Shown here in pieces: positions 33,632 to 43,169 of a DNA stretch of 64,000 nucleotides (position 1 is the stretch's first letter; every line of letters starts with the position of its first letter). This DNA is from Aestuariirhabdus sp049985285. Lineage in GTDB: Bacteria > Pseudomonadota > Gammaproteobacteria > Pseudomonadales > Aestuariirhabdaceae. A model generated the notes under the pieces. It did no database searches. It was not told the origin of the DNA and saw only the letters and a program-made list of their open reading frames with translations. A program made the position numbers and the translations under genes. Location of the stretch: assembly GCF_049985285.1 (NCBI RefSeq), contig NZ_JBNIEU010000002.1:1054001-1118000 (forward strand), read 5' to 3'.

Positions 33632-36600
33632 CTAGCTCGACAGCTCGCGATGGTGGTCCAGCTCCAGCAGCAGATCGGTTAGCGCCTGTTGGTAGCCTTG
33701 GGTATCGCTCCATAGCCCCCTTTGTATCGCTTCGAGCAGTCGCTCCCCCATCTCTTGCAACGCGTTGGGGTTGTATTGTTGCAGGAACTCGCGGTTTTCG
33801 GTGTCGAGCAATAGGGTGTCGGTGACATTGGCGTATTGGTAGTCGTCGATCAGGTCGGTGGTGGCATCGTAGGCGAACAGGTAATCGACGGTGGCCGCCA
33901 TCTCAAATCCGCCCTTGTAGCCGTGCTGGCGCATGGCGTTGATCCATTTGGGGTTAAGCACTCGTGACCGGATCACCCGATTTAGCTCCTCGTTGAGGGT
34001 GCGGGTGACCGGAGCTGCCGGGTTGGAATGGTCGCTGTGGTAGATCGCGGGCGCGTTGTCGGCCAACACGCGCACGGCGTTGCCCATGCCGCCCTGAAAC
34101 TGGTAGTAGTCGTCGGAATCGAGCAGGTCGTGCTCGCGGTTATCCTGATTGTGGACCACCGCTTCCAGTGTTGAGAGGCGGTGCTCGAAAGCACCGAAGG
34201 CGTCGGTGCCCTCATCGGTCTGGCCGTAGGCGTACCCCCCCCAGTTAATGTAGGCGCGGGCCAGGTCATCGGCGCTGTCCCAGCAGCGCTCGTCGATGAG
34301 GCCTTGCAGACCGGCACCGTAAGCTCCGGGTTTGGAGCCAAATACCCGCCAGCGACTCTGTTGTTGCGCCTGCTCGGGCGTCAGGCCCTGTTGGCGCAGC
34401 ATCGCTGCTTCTGCCTGGGCTTGCTGGCGAATTGGGTTGTCGTCACCGGATTCCTCATGCTCCGCCAGTGCCTGCACGGCGGCATCGAACAGGCGAATCA
34501 CATTGGGGAAGGCGTCGCGGAAAAAACCGGATATGCGCAGGGTCACGTCAATTCGGGGCCGCCCCAGATGGAACGCCGGTATGATTTCAAAGCCAATCAA
34601 ACGGTTGGAGCCGGTTGCCCAGCGTGGGCGCACGCCCATCAAAGCCATCGCCTGGGCGATATCGTCACCCCCGGTGCGCATGGTCGCGGTGCCCCACACC
34701 GATAGACCGATACTGCGGGGGTACTCACCGTGGTCCTGCAGGTGGCGCATCAGCAGTTGCTGGGCACTCAGCTGGGCCAGCTCCCAGGCCGCCGGCGTCG
34801 GAATGGCGCGGCTGTCTACCGAATAGAAATTACGCCCGGTGGGCAGTACATCCAGACGGCCTCGACTGGGGGCACCGCTGGGTCCCGGTGGTACAAAACG
34901 GCCACCGAGGGCGGCGATAAAGTTGGCTAGCTCGTTGGCTGGGCTGCCATCGAAGGCAGGCAGGATCCGGGTCTGGATATGGTCGAACAGCTGTCGGGTG
35001 CGCGGCAGACCTTCGTCATCCAGTTGTTTAAGGGGGGCGGCGGGCGTATCGAAATGGCGCTCTACCAATCCCAGTGCCAACAACTCCAGACGCTCCCGAG
35101 TGTCGGCTTCGGAGCGCCAGGGAGCGTCGCTCACGCGTTGCAGTAGAGCGGGTCTGAGACCGCTCCACAGGGTGGCAGCTTGTGGGTTGAGCGGGGAGAA
35201 GTCGGCGTTGTTTTCCTCCGGTCCCCGGTTCGAAAACAGGCCAAGGTCCTCGGCAAGCGTGCAGAGAATGCTTTGCTCCTCGGCGCTGTCCCCACGGGGT
35301 AGTCGAGTCAATGCGACCAGGGTTTCGCTGCGTTGAAGCCCCTCGGTGGCGGCGCCAAACAGGTGTAGGCCGTTGCGAATCTGGGCCTCTTTTAGATCGC
35401 ACAGGTAGGCGTCGAGTTCGTTAAGGATCTGCTCTTCGGAAACAGGCTGTGGGTTATCCCGTTGACGCTGGGACAGCTCGCCGCTACAGGGCAGTTCGTC
35501 GAGCAGATGGGTGCTGCGTAAGCGAGAGAGTATTTTTTTTCGCAAATGTCGCTCGCGGGCTCCGTCGACGCCCATCGCCTGATAGAGTTCATCGACCAGC
35601 AGTTCGAGTTGGGCCATCTCGCCATAGATTTCGGCTCGTGCCAAAGGTGGCATCAGGTGATCGATGATCACCGCCTGCGCCCGGCGTTTAGCCTGTGCTC
35701 CCTCGCCGGGGTCGTTGACGATAAAGGGGTAGAGGTGGGGCAGGGGGCCGATGGCGATATCGGGCCAGCAGGCGGACGACAGCGCCGAGCCCTTACCCGG
35801 TAGCCACTCCAGGTTACCGTGTTTGCCGATATGGGCGATGGCGTCGATGCCGTAGTCATGACGCAACCAAAAATAGAAGGCAAGGTAGGCGTGGGGGGGG
35901 ACCAGATCGGGGTCGTGATAGTTGGCGGCGATATCGATCTGGTAGCCCCGGGCGGGCTGGATGCCGACGAAGGTGTCGCCGAGGCGAATGCCCGCCACCA
36001 TTATGCGCCCTTCACGGAACCTGGGATCCTGCTGCGGTGCGCCCCAGCGCTCGGCTACCGCGCTCTGGCAGCTTTCGGGAAGTTGGCTGAAATAGCGTTG
36101 GTAGTCGGCCAGCGCAAGGCTCTGCTGGCAGGGCCGTGCAGCGAGGTGTGCACTGTCATTGGTGACCCATTGCAGCAGGGTTTCAACCAGCGCGGTTCCA
36201 TCGGCGGGTATATCCTGCACCGGATAGCCGCTGCCCTGCATGGCATGGAGGATGTTGAGAGTTGAGTTGGGTGTGTCGAGCCCTACGCCGTTACCGATAC
36301 GACCCTCTTTGGTCGGGTAGTTCGCCAGTATCAATGCGATACGCTTATCGGCGTTGGCCTTGCTGGCAAGGGATGCCCAGCGTCGTGCCAGCTCCACCAC
36401 AAAGCGTGCTCGTTCAGGGTGAAGTCGATAACGCACCGGGTCGATCTGGCAGCGCGTATTGCGGGGAGCGGTCTCCTTGAAACTGATGGCGCGGGTGATG
36501 ATGCGGCCATCCATCTCCGGTAACGAGATGTTCATTGCGATATCGGTGGGGCGCAGGCCCTGGCTATGTTGCTGCCAATCCTGCTGACTGTTGCCCGCCA

Positions 36601-37501
36601 TGATCGCCTGCAACACCGGTGCCGGGCTCTCTATCCTGGGGGTGGCATCTGAGGGTTGAGAGCTGAGGGATGCGTTGCCCTGGCTATGAATGGAAAATCC
36701 GGTGGTGTTAATGATGACCGCTACCCTTGCCTGCGCGCAAAGTCGATTAACGACCTCGAGGCACTCAGGCTCTTTGAGTGAGGTGATAGCGATCGGTAAT
36801 GGATTCAGTTGATGGGAGGAGAGCTCGTTAACAAGTTCATCGAAGGCTTCCGTATTGCCGCTTTGGATGTGGGAGCGATAGAAAATAAGCAGTGCTACCG
36901 GGTAATCCGGGTGCCACTGCTGTTGCCACTCCTGTAGCGTCGGGTTGGGCTGGGTGGGGTGGTAGATAAGGCTGCGTGGAAGGGTTCGTGGCGGATTCCA
37001 TTTCAGGGGCAGGGAGAAGTATTCGGCCCCCAGCAGGGCGTACAGGTTGTTGCTGTTGGCGCGTCCGCCTTCGCGCAGGAAGCGCCATATACTGTGGTAG
37101 TGGATGGAGGAAACCGTTGAGATTCGTTCCAGCTCAGGGTCCTCCTGGTCGTCGCCGGGGACCGCGATCAGTATTAGCTTGCCGGCACAGGCCTGCGCCT
37201 CCAACTGGCCCAGCAGGTAATCCCAGTAGCCACGGCCACCCAGCACGGAGACGACCACCACCCGGGCATGGTCGATAACCCGGTGGGCGTAAAGATCATA
37301 GGCTGCGGGCTTGGAGAGATAGCTGAGGTTGGCCAGTCGTAGCTCGGGAAAACTGTCAGGCAGCTGTTGGGCCGCATCGGCCAGCAGCGCAAGGGAGCTA
37401 TCCTGGGCGGAGAGGATAACCAGCTCGGCAGGGTCTTGCTGCAGGTCGATGATCCCCTCTTCGTCAGAAAACCCACCGGGTTTGGCAGCCAACAGGTGCA
37501 T
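33632..37501 (-). CDS. cobN: Cobaltochelatase large subunit CobN
   Basis: A 1,289-residue CobN, the porphyrin-binding subunit that inserts cobalt into hydrogenobyrinic acid a,c-diamide in the late-insertion (aerobic) route. Length and blocks match the family: MVAGIRLGDTFVGIQPARGY, DPDLVPPHAYLAFYFWLRHD, AIAHIGKHGNLEWLPGK, SIGLSVWGTATMRTGGDDIA and the GAYGAGLQGLIDERCW region. It needs AAA+ and VWA partner subunits, which in this genome are probably supplied by the chlI/chlD-type gene at 49156-50906. It is the last gene of the minus-strand cob cluster, starting one base after cobW. Note that a CbiX-type early chelatase is also encoded (43875). Confidence 0.96.
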   Translation of the reverse strand: MHLLAAKPGGFSDEEGIIDLQQDPAELVILSAQDSSLALLADAAQQLPDSFPELRLANLSYLSKPAAYDLYAHRVIDHARVVVVSVLGGRGYWDYLLGQLEAQACAGKLILIAVPGDDQEDPELERISTVSSIHYHSIWRFLREGGRANSNNLYALLGAEYFSLPLKWNPPRTLPRSLIYHPTQPNPTLQEWQQQWHPDYPVALLIFYRSHIQSGNTEAFDELVNELSSHQLNPLPIAITSLKEPECLEVVNRLCAQARVAVIINTTGFSIHSQGNASLSSQPSDATPRIESPAPVLQAIMAGNSQQDWQQHSQGLRPTDIAMNISLPEMDGRIITRAISFKETAPRNTRCQIDPVRYRLHPERARFVVELARRWASLASKANADKRIALILANYPTKEGRIGNGVGLDTPNSTLNILHAMQGSGYPVQDIPADGTALVETLLQWVTNDSAHLAARPCQQSLALADYQRYFSQLPESCQSAVAERWGAPQQDPRFREGRIMVAGIRLGDTFVGIQPARGYQIDIAANYHDPDLVPPHAYLAFYFWLRHDYGIDAIAHIGKHGNLEWLPGKGSALSSACWPDIAIGPLPHLYPFIVNDPGEGAQAKRRAQAVIIDHLMPPLARAEIYGEMAQLELLVDELYQAMGVDGARERHLRKKILSRLRSTHLLDELPCSGELSQRQRDNPQPVSEEQILNELDAYLCDLKEAQIRNGLHLFGAATEGLQRSETLVALTRLPRGDSAEEQSILCTLAEDLGLFSNRGPEENNADFSPLNPQAATLWSGLRPALLQRVSDAPWRSEADTRERLELLALGLVERHFDTPAAPLKQLDDEGLPRTRQLFDHIQTRILPAFDGSPANELANFIAALGGRFVPPGPSGAPSRGRLDVLPTGRNFYSVDSRAIPTPAAWELAQLSAQQLLMRHLQDHGEYPRSIGLSVWGTATMRTGGDDIAQAMALMGVRPRWATGSNRLIGFEIIPAFHLGRPRIDVTLRISGFFRDAFPNVIRLFDAAVQALAEHEESGDDNPIRQQAQAEAAMLRQQGLTPEQAQQQSRWRVFGSKPGAYGAGLQGLIDERCWDSADDLARAYINWGGYAYGQTDEGTDAFGAFEHRLSTLEAVVHNQDNREHDLLDSDDYYQFQGGMGNAVRVLADNAPAIYHSDHSNPAAPVTRTLNEELNRVIRSRVLNPKWINAMRQHGYKGGFEMAATVDYLFAYDATTDLIDDYQYANVTDTLLLDTENREFLQQYNPNALQEMGERLLEAIQRGLWSDTQGYQQALTDLLLELDHHRELSS

Positions 37502-37502
37502 G

Positions 37503-38585
37503 TCAGGCCTCGTGCAAACGCAAGCGTCGTTCGATCTGCTGTTGGTTCAAGCCTTTGCCAATCATTACGATGCGGCTGTCCCGAGCTTCGCCGGGAGTCC
37601 AGGGACGATCGAAATAGCGTTCGAAGCGTTGCCCGACCCCCTGTATCACCTGACGCATCGGTTTGCCGGCCAGCGCGACAAAGCCCTTCACTCGATAGAT
37701 ATTGTGTTCAGAGACAAGGGATTCGAGCTCGCGTAACAGGGCGTCGCTGTTGACCTCACCAAGGCTAAGGCTTATTGAATCAAAATGGTCGTGGGCATGG
37801 TGATGCTCGGCCCCCTCGGCGTGGTGATGATCATGATGGGTATGGCGCTGTTCGATGCCATCTTCAGATGCAGATTTCAGTCCGAGGATCAGGGATTGCT
37901 CTACCTCCCCGTTGTGAACCGGATGGCATCGAACGGCATCGCGGACCCGGGCTTGCAACTGTTGTTGCAGGGTTTCGAGTTGCGCGGAGTCCATCAGGTC
38001 CTGTTTGCTGATCAGAACCAGGTCCGCGGAGTTGAGTTGATCTTCGAGTAGCTCCTGTAAGCTGGGGTCGTGATCAAGGCTCTCATCGGCCAGTCGCTGG
38101 GCGTTTACCTGTTCCGGATTATTGGCGATGCGACCATCGGCCAGAGCCGGGCCGTCGACCACCGTAATGACTGCATCCACCGTACAGTGTAGTTTGATTT
38201 GTGGCCAATTGAACGCCTGTACCAGGGGTTTGGGCAGGGCAAGGCCGCTGGTTTCGATCAGGATGTGGTCAATCTGGTCGCGACGCGCAACCAGCGCTTC
38301 CATCACCGGCAGAAACTCCTCCTCAACGGTGCAGCAGATGCAGCCGTTGGCGAGTTCGTAGATTCCATTTTCCGGGATAGCGCTATTGGAGTTCGGGTTT
38401 TCGTCGTCGCATTCGAGCGGACAACTACGCAGTAGTTCGGCGTCTATATCCAACGCGCCAAATTCGTTAACGATCACCGCGATGCGCTTGCCGCTGGCTT
38501 GGCGCAGGATATTGGATAGCAGGGTTGTTTTACCGCTGCCAAGGAAACCGGTGACAATCGTTGCAGGGATTTTTTTCAGGTTCAT
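37503..38585 (-). CDS. cobW: CobW GTPase (metallochaperone, G3E family)
   Basis: A 360-residue G3E-family GTPase, thought to deliver Co(II) to the cobalamin pathway. Motifs: Walker A GFLGSGKTTLL (residues 13-23), NEFGALDIDAELL, the metal-binding GCICC, ETSGLALPKPL, and the guanine-specificity SKQDLM. A His-rich loop (HHDHHHAEGAEHHHAHDH) before the C-terminal domain probably binds metal. Its stop is one base before the cobN start, and it follows cobM closely, so all are in one operon. CobW rather than another G3E member (zinc chaperones, nitrile hydratase activator) is supported by this position. Confidence 0.95.
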   Translation of the reverse strand: MNLKKIPATIVTGFLGSGKTTLLSNILRQASGKRIAVIVNEFGALDIDAELLRSCPLECDDENPNSNSAIPENGIYELANGCICCTVEEEFLPVMEALVARRDQIDHILIETSGLALPKPLVQAFNWPQIKLHCTVDAVITVVDGPALADGRIANNPEQVNAQRLADESLDHDPSLQELLEDQLNSADLVLISKQDLMDSAQLETLQQQLQARVRDAVRCHPVHNGEVEQSLILGLKSASEDGIEQRHTHHDHHHAEGAEHHHAHDHFDSISLSLGEVNSDALLRELESLVSEHNIYRVKGFVALAGKPMRQVIQGVGQRFERYFDRPWTPGEARDSRIVMIGKGLNQQQIERRLRLHEA

Positions 38586-38591
38586 AAAAAT

Positions 38592-39416
38592 CTACTTCTC
38601 GTGTGGACGGAATCTGGAAGGAAAGTGATCGTCACGTTTTACCTGTCTGGGGCTGGCAGGTTTAACGCGGGGTCGGTAAAGGTGGGCCTGCTCTTCGCTG
38701 TAAAGCCAGGAATCGTCGAACTGACCGGGGTCGAGCACTTTGCCCACAAGGATTAAAGCCGTGCGATTGATCTTCTCGGCGCGCACCTTGTCGACGATGT
38801 CGGCCAGGGTGCCCCGGATCAATTGCTGTTCCGGCCAGCTGGTTCGGTAACACACAGCGACCGGGCAATCGACGCCGTAATGGGGGATCAACTCCTCGAC
38901 AATTTTATGGATACGGGTGATCCCCAGGTGAATCGCCAGGGTCGCACGGTGGCGCGCCAGCTCCGAAAGGGATTCCTGCTCCGGCATGGGGGTTTTCCCC
39001 GCGTAGCGGGTCAATATGACGGTTTGGGAAACCCCGGAAAGAGTGAGTTCACTAGCCAGCGCGGCGGCCGAGGCGCTGGTTGAGGTGACGCCCGGGATCA
39101 CCTCATAAGGTATATCCAGTCCATCAAGGCGGCGAATCTGTTCTCCGATCGCACCGTAAATTGAGGGGTCGCCGGAATGGACTCGTGCTACAGATTCGCC
39201 CCGTTGCTGGGCCGCGACGATCAACTCGATAATCTCGTCGAGGTTAAGGGGTGCGGTATCGATAACGGTGGCATCGCAATGGGCATTACCGAGTAGCTCG
39301 ACGGGTACCAGCGACCCGGCATAAAGTATGACAGGGCAGCTCGCGATCAGGCGCTGCCCTTTAACCGTGATCAACTCGGGGTCGCCAGGGCCCGCACCAA
39401 TAAAGTAGACGGTCAT
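38592..39416 (-). CDS. cobM: Precorrin-4 C11-methyltransferase
   Basis: A 274-residue SAM-dependent tetrapyrrole methyltransferase. It begins TVYFIGAGPGDPELITVKGQ, has YAGSLVP, then VHSGDPSIYGAIGEQ and EVIPGVTSTSASAAALASEL, which match the CobM/CbiF group. It methylates C11 of precorrin-4 (or cobalt-precorrin-4). The start overlaps the cobJ stop by four bases (ATGA), so the two are coupled. A basic, Arg/Lys/His-rich tail of about 25 residues is longer than usual and has no obvious role. Confidence 0.95.
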   Translation of the reverse strand: MTVYFIGAGPGDPELITVKGQRLIASCPVILYAGSLVPVELLGNAHCDATVIDTAPLNLDEIIELIVAAQQRGESVARVHSGDPSIYGAIGEQIRRLDGLDIPYEVIPGVTSTSASAAALASELTLSGVSQTVILTRYAGKTPMPEQESLSELARHRATLAIHLGITRIHKIVEELIPHYGVDCPVAVCYRTSWPEQQLIRGTLADIVDKVRAEKINRTALILVGKVLDPGQFDDSWLYSEEQAHLYRPRVKPASPRQVKRDDHFPSRFRPHEK

Positions 39417-40258
39417 GGACGGGCCTCCGATGGGAGGGCTGTGTTGGCGTTCAATTTTTTGCGGTATCCACGGGGGGTGTAGACCCAGCGACCGTTGTCC
39501 AGCATTCGACTTTCGCTATTACCCACCAATACCAGCGTGAGCATATCGACCCGTTGAGGGTCGAGCTCGGCGAGTGTTGTGAAGCTGACCTTCTCGTCAT
39601 CACGTCCCAGGTTGCGGGCGATAACGACGGGCGTTGAAGCGGGCCGGTAATCCAGCAGCACCTTTTTTGCGTGCGCCAGTTGCCAGTCCCGTTGGCGCGA
39701 AACCGGGTTGTAGAACGCGGTAACAAAATCGCCCTGACCCGCTGCATGTAAACGAGTCTCAATGGTTTCCCAAGGCGTGAGGAGGTCGGATAGGGAGATG
39801 GTACAAAAATCATGACCCAGGGGGGCACCGGCCCGAGCTGCGGCCATCTGCACGGCGGATATGCCCGGCACCACCTCAATCTGAATGTGGTTGGCTTGCT
39901 CGCTAAACTCACCCTCGAGTAGTTCGAAAACCAGTGTCGCCATGGCATAGATACCGATATCGCCGCTGGAGATCAGGGCTGTGGAGCGCCCTTCAAGGGT
40001 GAGTTTTAGTGCCAGCCGTGCGCGCTCGATCTCCTCTCCCAGAGGCAGGTCATGATGTTGCTTGCCATCACCCAAGGGCCCCAGAAGATCGAGGTAGAGG
40101 CGGTAGGCGACCCAGTCGTTGCAGGTATCGAGCGCCCGTCGCGCGGCAGGCGCAAGGTAGGCGGGGTCTCCGGGTCCAATCCCCACCAGGTATAGGCTGC
40201 AGGGCGGATCCATCGTGCTGTATCTGTCGGGGACGTTACTGTTTAGGGTATCGCTCAT
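39413..40258 (-). CDS. cobJ: Precorrin-3B C17-methyltransferase
   Basis: A 281-residue methyltransferase of the CobJ/CbiH group that drives ring contraction and methylates C17. It opens SLYLVGIGPGDPAYLAPAARRAL, with SSGDIGIYAMATLVFELL, VVPGISAVQMAAARAGAPLGHDFCTISLSDLL and the terminal NGRWVYTPRGYRKK, all family features. An internal ATG at 40213 is an alternative start; neither has a strong ribosome site. In the aerobic route it needs CobG to make precorrin-3B, and no cobG is seen here. In the early-cobalt route CbiH acts without CobG. Confidence 0.95.
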   Translation of the reverse strand: MSDTLNSNVPDRYSTMDPPCSLYLVGIGPGDPAYLAPAARRALDTCNDWVAYRLYLDLLGPLGDGKQHHDLPLGEEIERARLALKLTLEGRSTALISSGDIGIYAMATLVFELLEGEFSEQANHIQIEVVPGISAVQMAAARAGAPLGHDFCTISLSDLLTPWETIETRLHAAGQGDFVTAFYNPVSRQRDWQLAHAKKVLLDYRPASTPVVIARNLGRDDEKVSFTTLAELDPQRVDMLTLVLVGNSESRMLDNGRWVYTPRGYRKKLNANTALPSEARP

Positions 40259-40346
40259 TATTCGCTGTCATCTATCCAAAAGGGTGATTGGGTTGCAGTC
40301 GGTAGCCGGATTCCGGACTCACATGATCGGAGTATCGGTTATTCGA

Positions 40347-41114
40347 TCAACTGTCGTAACTACGGGCAAGTGCACAGGTTGCACGTTTGTTTTTGTGTTT
40401 GCTTATGACCAATTCGGCGGGATTACCGGTCAGCTCATTTACGCGCAGTAACGCGGCGGCCTCGGCTACGCCGTAACAGCCGACTTCGCGAAACACAATG
40501 TCGGAGCGCTCGCTCAACTGATCTTCAACGGACCTGAGTTCGGTTGCATCAAAACAGCGCAGGGGCAGGTTATGGTCAGAGCAAAATTGTAGCAGTCCCG
40601 CTTCATCGGCTTTTAGATCGATGCTCGCAACCGCCTCAATGTTATCGAGGGAGATCGCGTGTTCCCTGAGAGTCTCCTCAACCAACTCGTTAATCAATCC
40701 GGCGGGGCAGCCGCGATCACAGCCGATCCCCAGGCTATAACGGGGGTGCTGGTAATCGTTGGCGGTGGTGCAAACCAGCTGTGCGCCTGTTTGACAGGCG
40801 AGCTCGCGGCCCCATTCGTTTGCGCCACCCTCATGACCAGACAGTAGGGGGATGATCCACTGGCCGGCCTCATCCAGTACCAAAACCGGAGGGTCCTCAT
40901 GTTTTGTGCGGAGCACGGGGGCGAGGGTTCGTACCGCAATGCCGGTGGCGCAGATCAGCAGCAGGCGATCGCCGCGAGTAAAGCGCTGTTGCAAGCTGGA
41001 GGTAAAATCTTGCGGTCGATGCAGATGCTCGGCGCCGGGAATAAGAGGCAGGATCCGCTGTGCCAGACGCTCGCCTGGGCCAGTAAGGCTGAGAATGCAG
41101 GTTGGCCGGCTCAT
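40347..41114 (-). CDS. cbiG: CbiG-like cobalt-precorrin-5A hydrolase, short form
   Basis: A 255-residue protein joining a CbiG N-terminal domain (RLLLICATGIAVRTLAPVL, then PPVLVLDEAGQWIIPLLSGHEGGAN, about residues 45-105) directly to a CbiG C-terminal/CobE domain (SLGIGCDRGCPAGLINELVE to residue ~245). The middle domain found in full CbiG seems to be missing. CbiG opens the delta-lactone of cobalt-precorrin-5A; CobE is an accessory factor in the aerobic route. Both activities are conceivable. It overlaps cobI by four bases and is separated from cobJ by 88 bases, which hold no visible gene. Confidence 0.85.
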   Translation of the reverse strand: MSRPTCILSLTGPGERLAQRILPLIPGAEHLHRPQDFTSSLQQRFTRGDRLLLICATGIAVRTLAPVLRTKHEDPPVLVLDEAGQWIIPLLSGHEGGANEWGRELACQTGAQLVCTTANDYQHPRYSLGIGCDRGCPAGLINELVEETLREHAISLDNIEAVASIDLKADEAGLLQFCSDHNLPLRCFDATELRSVEDQLSERSDIVFREVGCYGVAEAAALLRVNELTGNPAELVISKHKNKRATCALARSYDS

Positions 41115-41842
41115 CGTAAGGGGCGCTCGGGGCGGGTGATCAATAACAGAGAGAAGTAGGGGCCTGTAGTGTCCGCCATATGCCTTAGGTTTTTTTCGAT
41201 ACGTTGGTCTTCGTGGCCAATTCGCTCCAGATAAATACCATCATCGGTGCGCCCAGTGCGCTCAAGCAGATTGATCAGGCGTGGTAGCTGTGGCCCCGCT
41301 TTTAAAAGGGCAACACTATGAAAGCTGGCTAGGGCGTCCTCTATCTCCCGATCGGTGGAGCGCGAGCTGAGTACGGCAAGGTTCTCATCAATCAGTGCGA
41401 GGGGCGTTCCGCTTGCAGCGCTAGCGGCATTGACCGATGTAATGCCGGGAATCACCTCGCAGCGATGGGTCAATTGCAAGCGACTCTGGAGATAGATAAA
41501 GGAGCCAAAAAACAGGGGGTCTCCTTCGCACAGGAACACCGCGTTGTAGCCTTCGCCAAGATGATCCTTAATCTGTTGCGCTGCCCGATCGTATTGCTGG
41601 TTAATCAGCTGTCGATCTTTGCTCATATTGAGCACGATCGGGAGTTCCCGCTGTTGAGGATTACGCTCGGGCAGTGCCAGGGCTTCGCGGGCGATGTGAC
41701 GGCTGAGTGAAAACCCCTGGGGATTTTGAATGTAAATCAGCAGCTCTGCGCTGGCGATGGCGCGTACCGCTCGAAGTGTCAGCAGGTCAGGCGCTCCTGG
41801 GCCGACACCCACACCGATGAAAACACCCTTACCGCTAGCCAT
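41111..41842 (-). CDS. cobI: Precorrin-2 C20-methyltransferase
   Basis: A 243-residue tetrapyrrole methyltransferase of the CobI/CbiL group. Features are VGVGPGAPDLLTLRAVRAI, the CEGDPLFFGSFIYL loop, and VIPGITSVNAASAASGTPLALIDENLAVLSS, with the LLERTGRTDDGIYLERIG segment typical of CobI. It adds the C20 methyl group to precorrin-2 or its cobalt form. The coding region overlaps the upstream cobL by eight bases and the downstream cbiG-like gene by four, so translation is coupled across the operon. Confidence 0.95.
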   Translation of the reverse strand: MASGKGVFIGVGVGPGAPDLLTLRAVRAIASAELLIYIQNPQGFSLSRHIAREALALPERNPQQRELPIVLNMSKDRQLINQQYDRAAQQIKDHLGEGYNAVFLCEGDPLFFGSFIYLQSRLQLTHRCEVIPGITSVNAASAASGTPLALIDENLAVLSSRSTDREIEDALASFHSVALLKAGPQLPRLINLLERTGRTDDGIYLERIGHEDQRIEKNLRHMADTTGPYFSLLLITRPERPLR

Positions 41843-43169
41843 GGGTGATTACCTCCGGCGGCCGCGAAGGCTTGCGGGCACAGAGCAGGAGCACCGGCGC
41901 TTTGGGACGCAGTACCAACTGGCTACCGAGGGTGTCACTGCGAGAGACCTGTAGCTGCGTCCATTCGCACTCGATATTGGTCATGGCCTCGCTAGCGGAA
42001 AACGCAAGCAGCGCCGCCCGGCTCTGTTCGGTTACTGCGCTGGCAACCAGACGACCTCCGCTATGAAGTTGTTGCCAGCAGTATGCCAGCAGGGAAAGGA
42101 GTTCGCCGTCACTGCCACCGATAAAAACGGCATGGGGTTGGGGTAGCGAATGCAGCGCAGCGGGCGCTGTACCTTCGATGATGCGAAGGTTGGCATCGAC
42201 ACCGAATTGGTCACGATTCTCACGCAAAAAATCGATGCGACCAGGGTGATGCTCCACCGCATAAAGTTGCCCCAGGGGGTTCCATCGCGCCCACTCCACC
42301 GCGAGGGCGCCACATCCGGCACCCACATCCCAGCCGATATCCTGGGCGCGCGGTTGCAGCAGGCTCAACGCCGCGAGTCTTACCTCGCGCTTGCTGATCA
42401 TGCCCTTGCCGGGTGCCTCGCCGGTGGCAAAGCGGCGGTCATCAATGCCAGGAAACTCAGGTTGCACACCACCATCACCGAGGGTTTGCACAATGGTGAC
42501 ATGGAGGGGATTTACCTCAATGGCTGGGGCGTTGAGCAACAGCTCCGCGACACTAAACTGCCGTACCCGTTCCTGCTCGCTCCCCAGTGCTTCACAGACC
42601 CAAATCGTTGAACGATCGAGTTTCGCTCTATGAAGTTCGCGAGCGACCGCCTGGGGGTGGCTATGTTGGTCGGTTAACAGTGCCAGCGTGCGGCCGCAGC
42701 CTAACTTCGCCCGCAGGCGCTGCAGGGGGCGGCCATGCAAACTCACAACCTGTGCATCCTGCCAACACAACCCGAGGCGGCAGAAGGCAACCTGAATACT
42801 GGAGAGGGCCGGCAGAAATCGCAGGTGCTGGCGCGCCAGGATGCGCGACAGGAAACCACCGATACCATAAAAAAGAGGGTCCCCCGAGGCGAGCAGTACC
42901 ACCCGTTCGTTGCTGTGATGTTCCAGTAGGTCGCGCAGGTCCCCAAGGGGTGTAGGGTATAGCCTGGTGACCGCTTTGAGGTTCAACTTGCTGACCCCGT
43001 TCAGGTGGCGGTCTGCGCCAAGGATCAGCTCAGCCTCCTGCAGCGCCTGTCGTGCCGGTTGACTCAGTTCAGCAGGGGTGTCGGCGCAGATACCAATAAC
43101 GGTCAGTGGTGGGCCGGTCCACTCCAGCGGGTGGCTGGACGGTGCGGGTGATGAGCGCTGCGATGACAT
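41835..43169 (-). CDS. cobL: Precorrin-6Y C5,15-methyltransferase (decarboxylating)
   Basis: A 444-residue fusion of a CbiE-type methyltransferase (N-terminal ~215 residues: LTVIGICADTPAELSQPARQ, LLASGDPLFYGIGGFL, SSIQVAFCRLGLCW) and a CbiT-type decarboxylating methyltransferase (from ~235: REVRLAALSLLQPRAQDIGW, DVGAGCGALAVEWAR, AVFIGGSDGELL). It methylates C5 and C15 and removes the acetate carboxyl at C12. I used ATG 43169, which overlaps the cobH stop by one base (TGATG). The frame is open to 43292 but that extension is antisense-like Arg/Pro-rich sequence over cobH. Confidence 0.95.
   Translation of the reverse strand: MSSQRSSPAPSSHPLEWTGPPLTVIGICADTPAELSQPARQALQEAELILGADRHLNGVSKLNLKAVTRLYPTPLGDLRDLLEHHSNERVVLLASGDPLFYGIGGFLSRILARQHLRFLPALSSIQVAFCRLGLCWQDAQVVSLHGRPLQRLRAKLGCGRTLALLTDQHSHPQAVARELHRAKLDRSTIWVCEALGSEQERVRQFSVAELLLNAPAIEVNPLHVTIVQTLGDGGVQPEFPGIDDRRFATGEAPGKGMISKREVRLAALSLLQPRAQDIGWDVGAGCGALAVEWARWNPLGQLYAVEHHPGRIDFLRENRDQFGVDANLRIIEGTAPAALHSLPQPHAVFIGGSDGELLSLLAYCWQQLHSGGRLVASAVTEQSRAALLAFSASEAMTNIECEWTQLQVSRSDTLGSQLVLRPKAPVLLLCARKPSRPPEVITHG

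Noticed and set aside
34181..35402. Several long plus- and minus-strand frames inside cobN
   Set aside because: They overlap a full-length, well-matched cobN frame and have shadow-like Arg/Pro/Ser-rich composition.
40259..40346. A missing cobG gene in the gap between cobJ and the cbiG-like gene
   Set aside because: The gap is only 88 bases and no CobG-like sequence was seen in any frame of the cob region.
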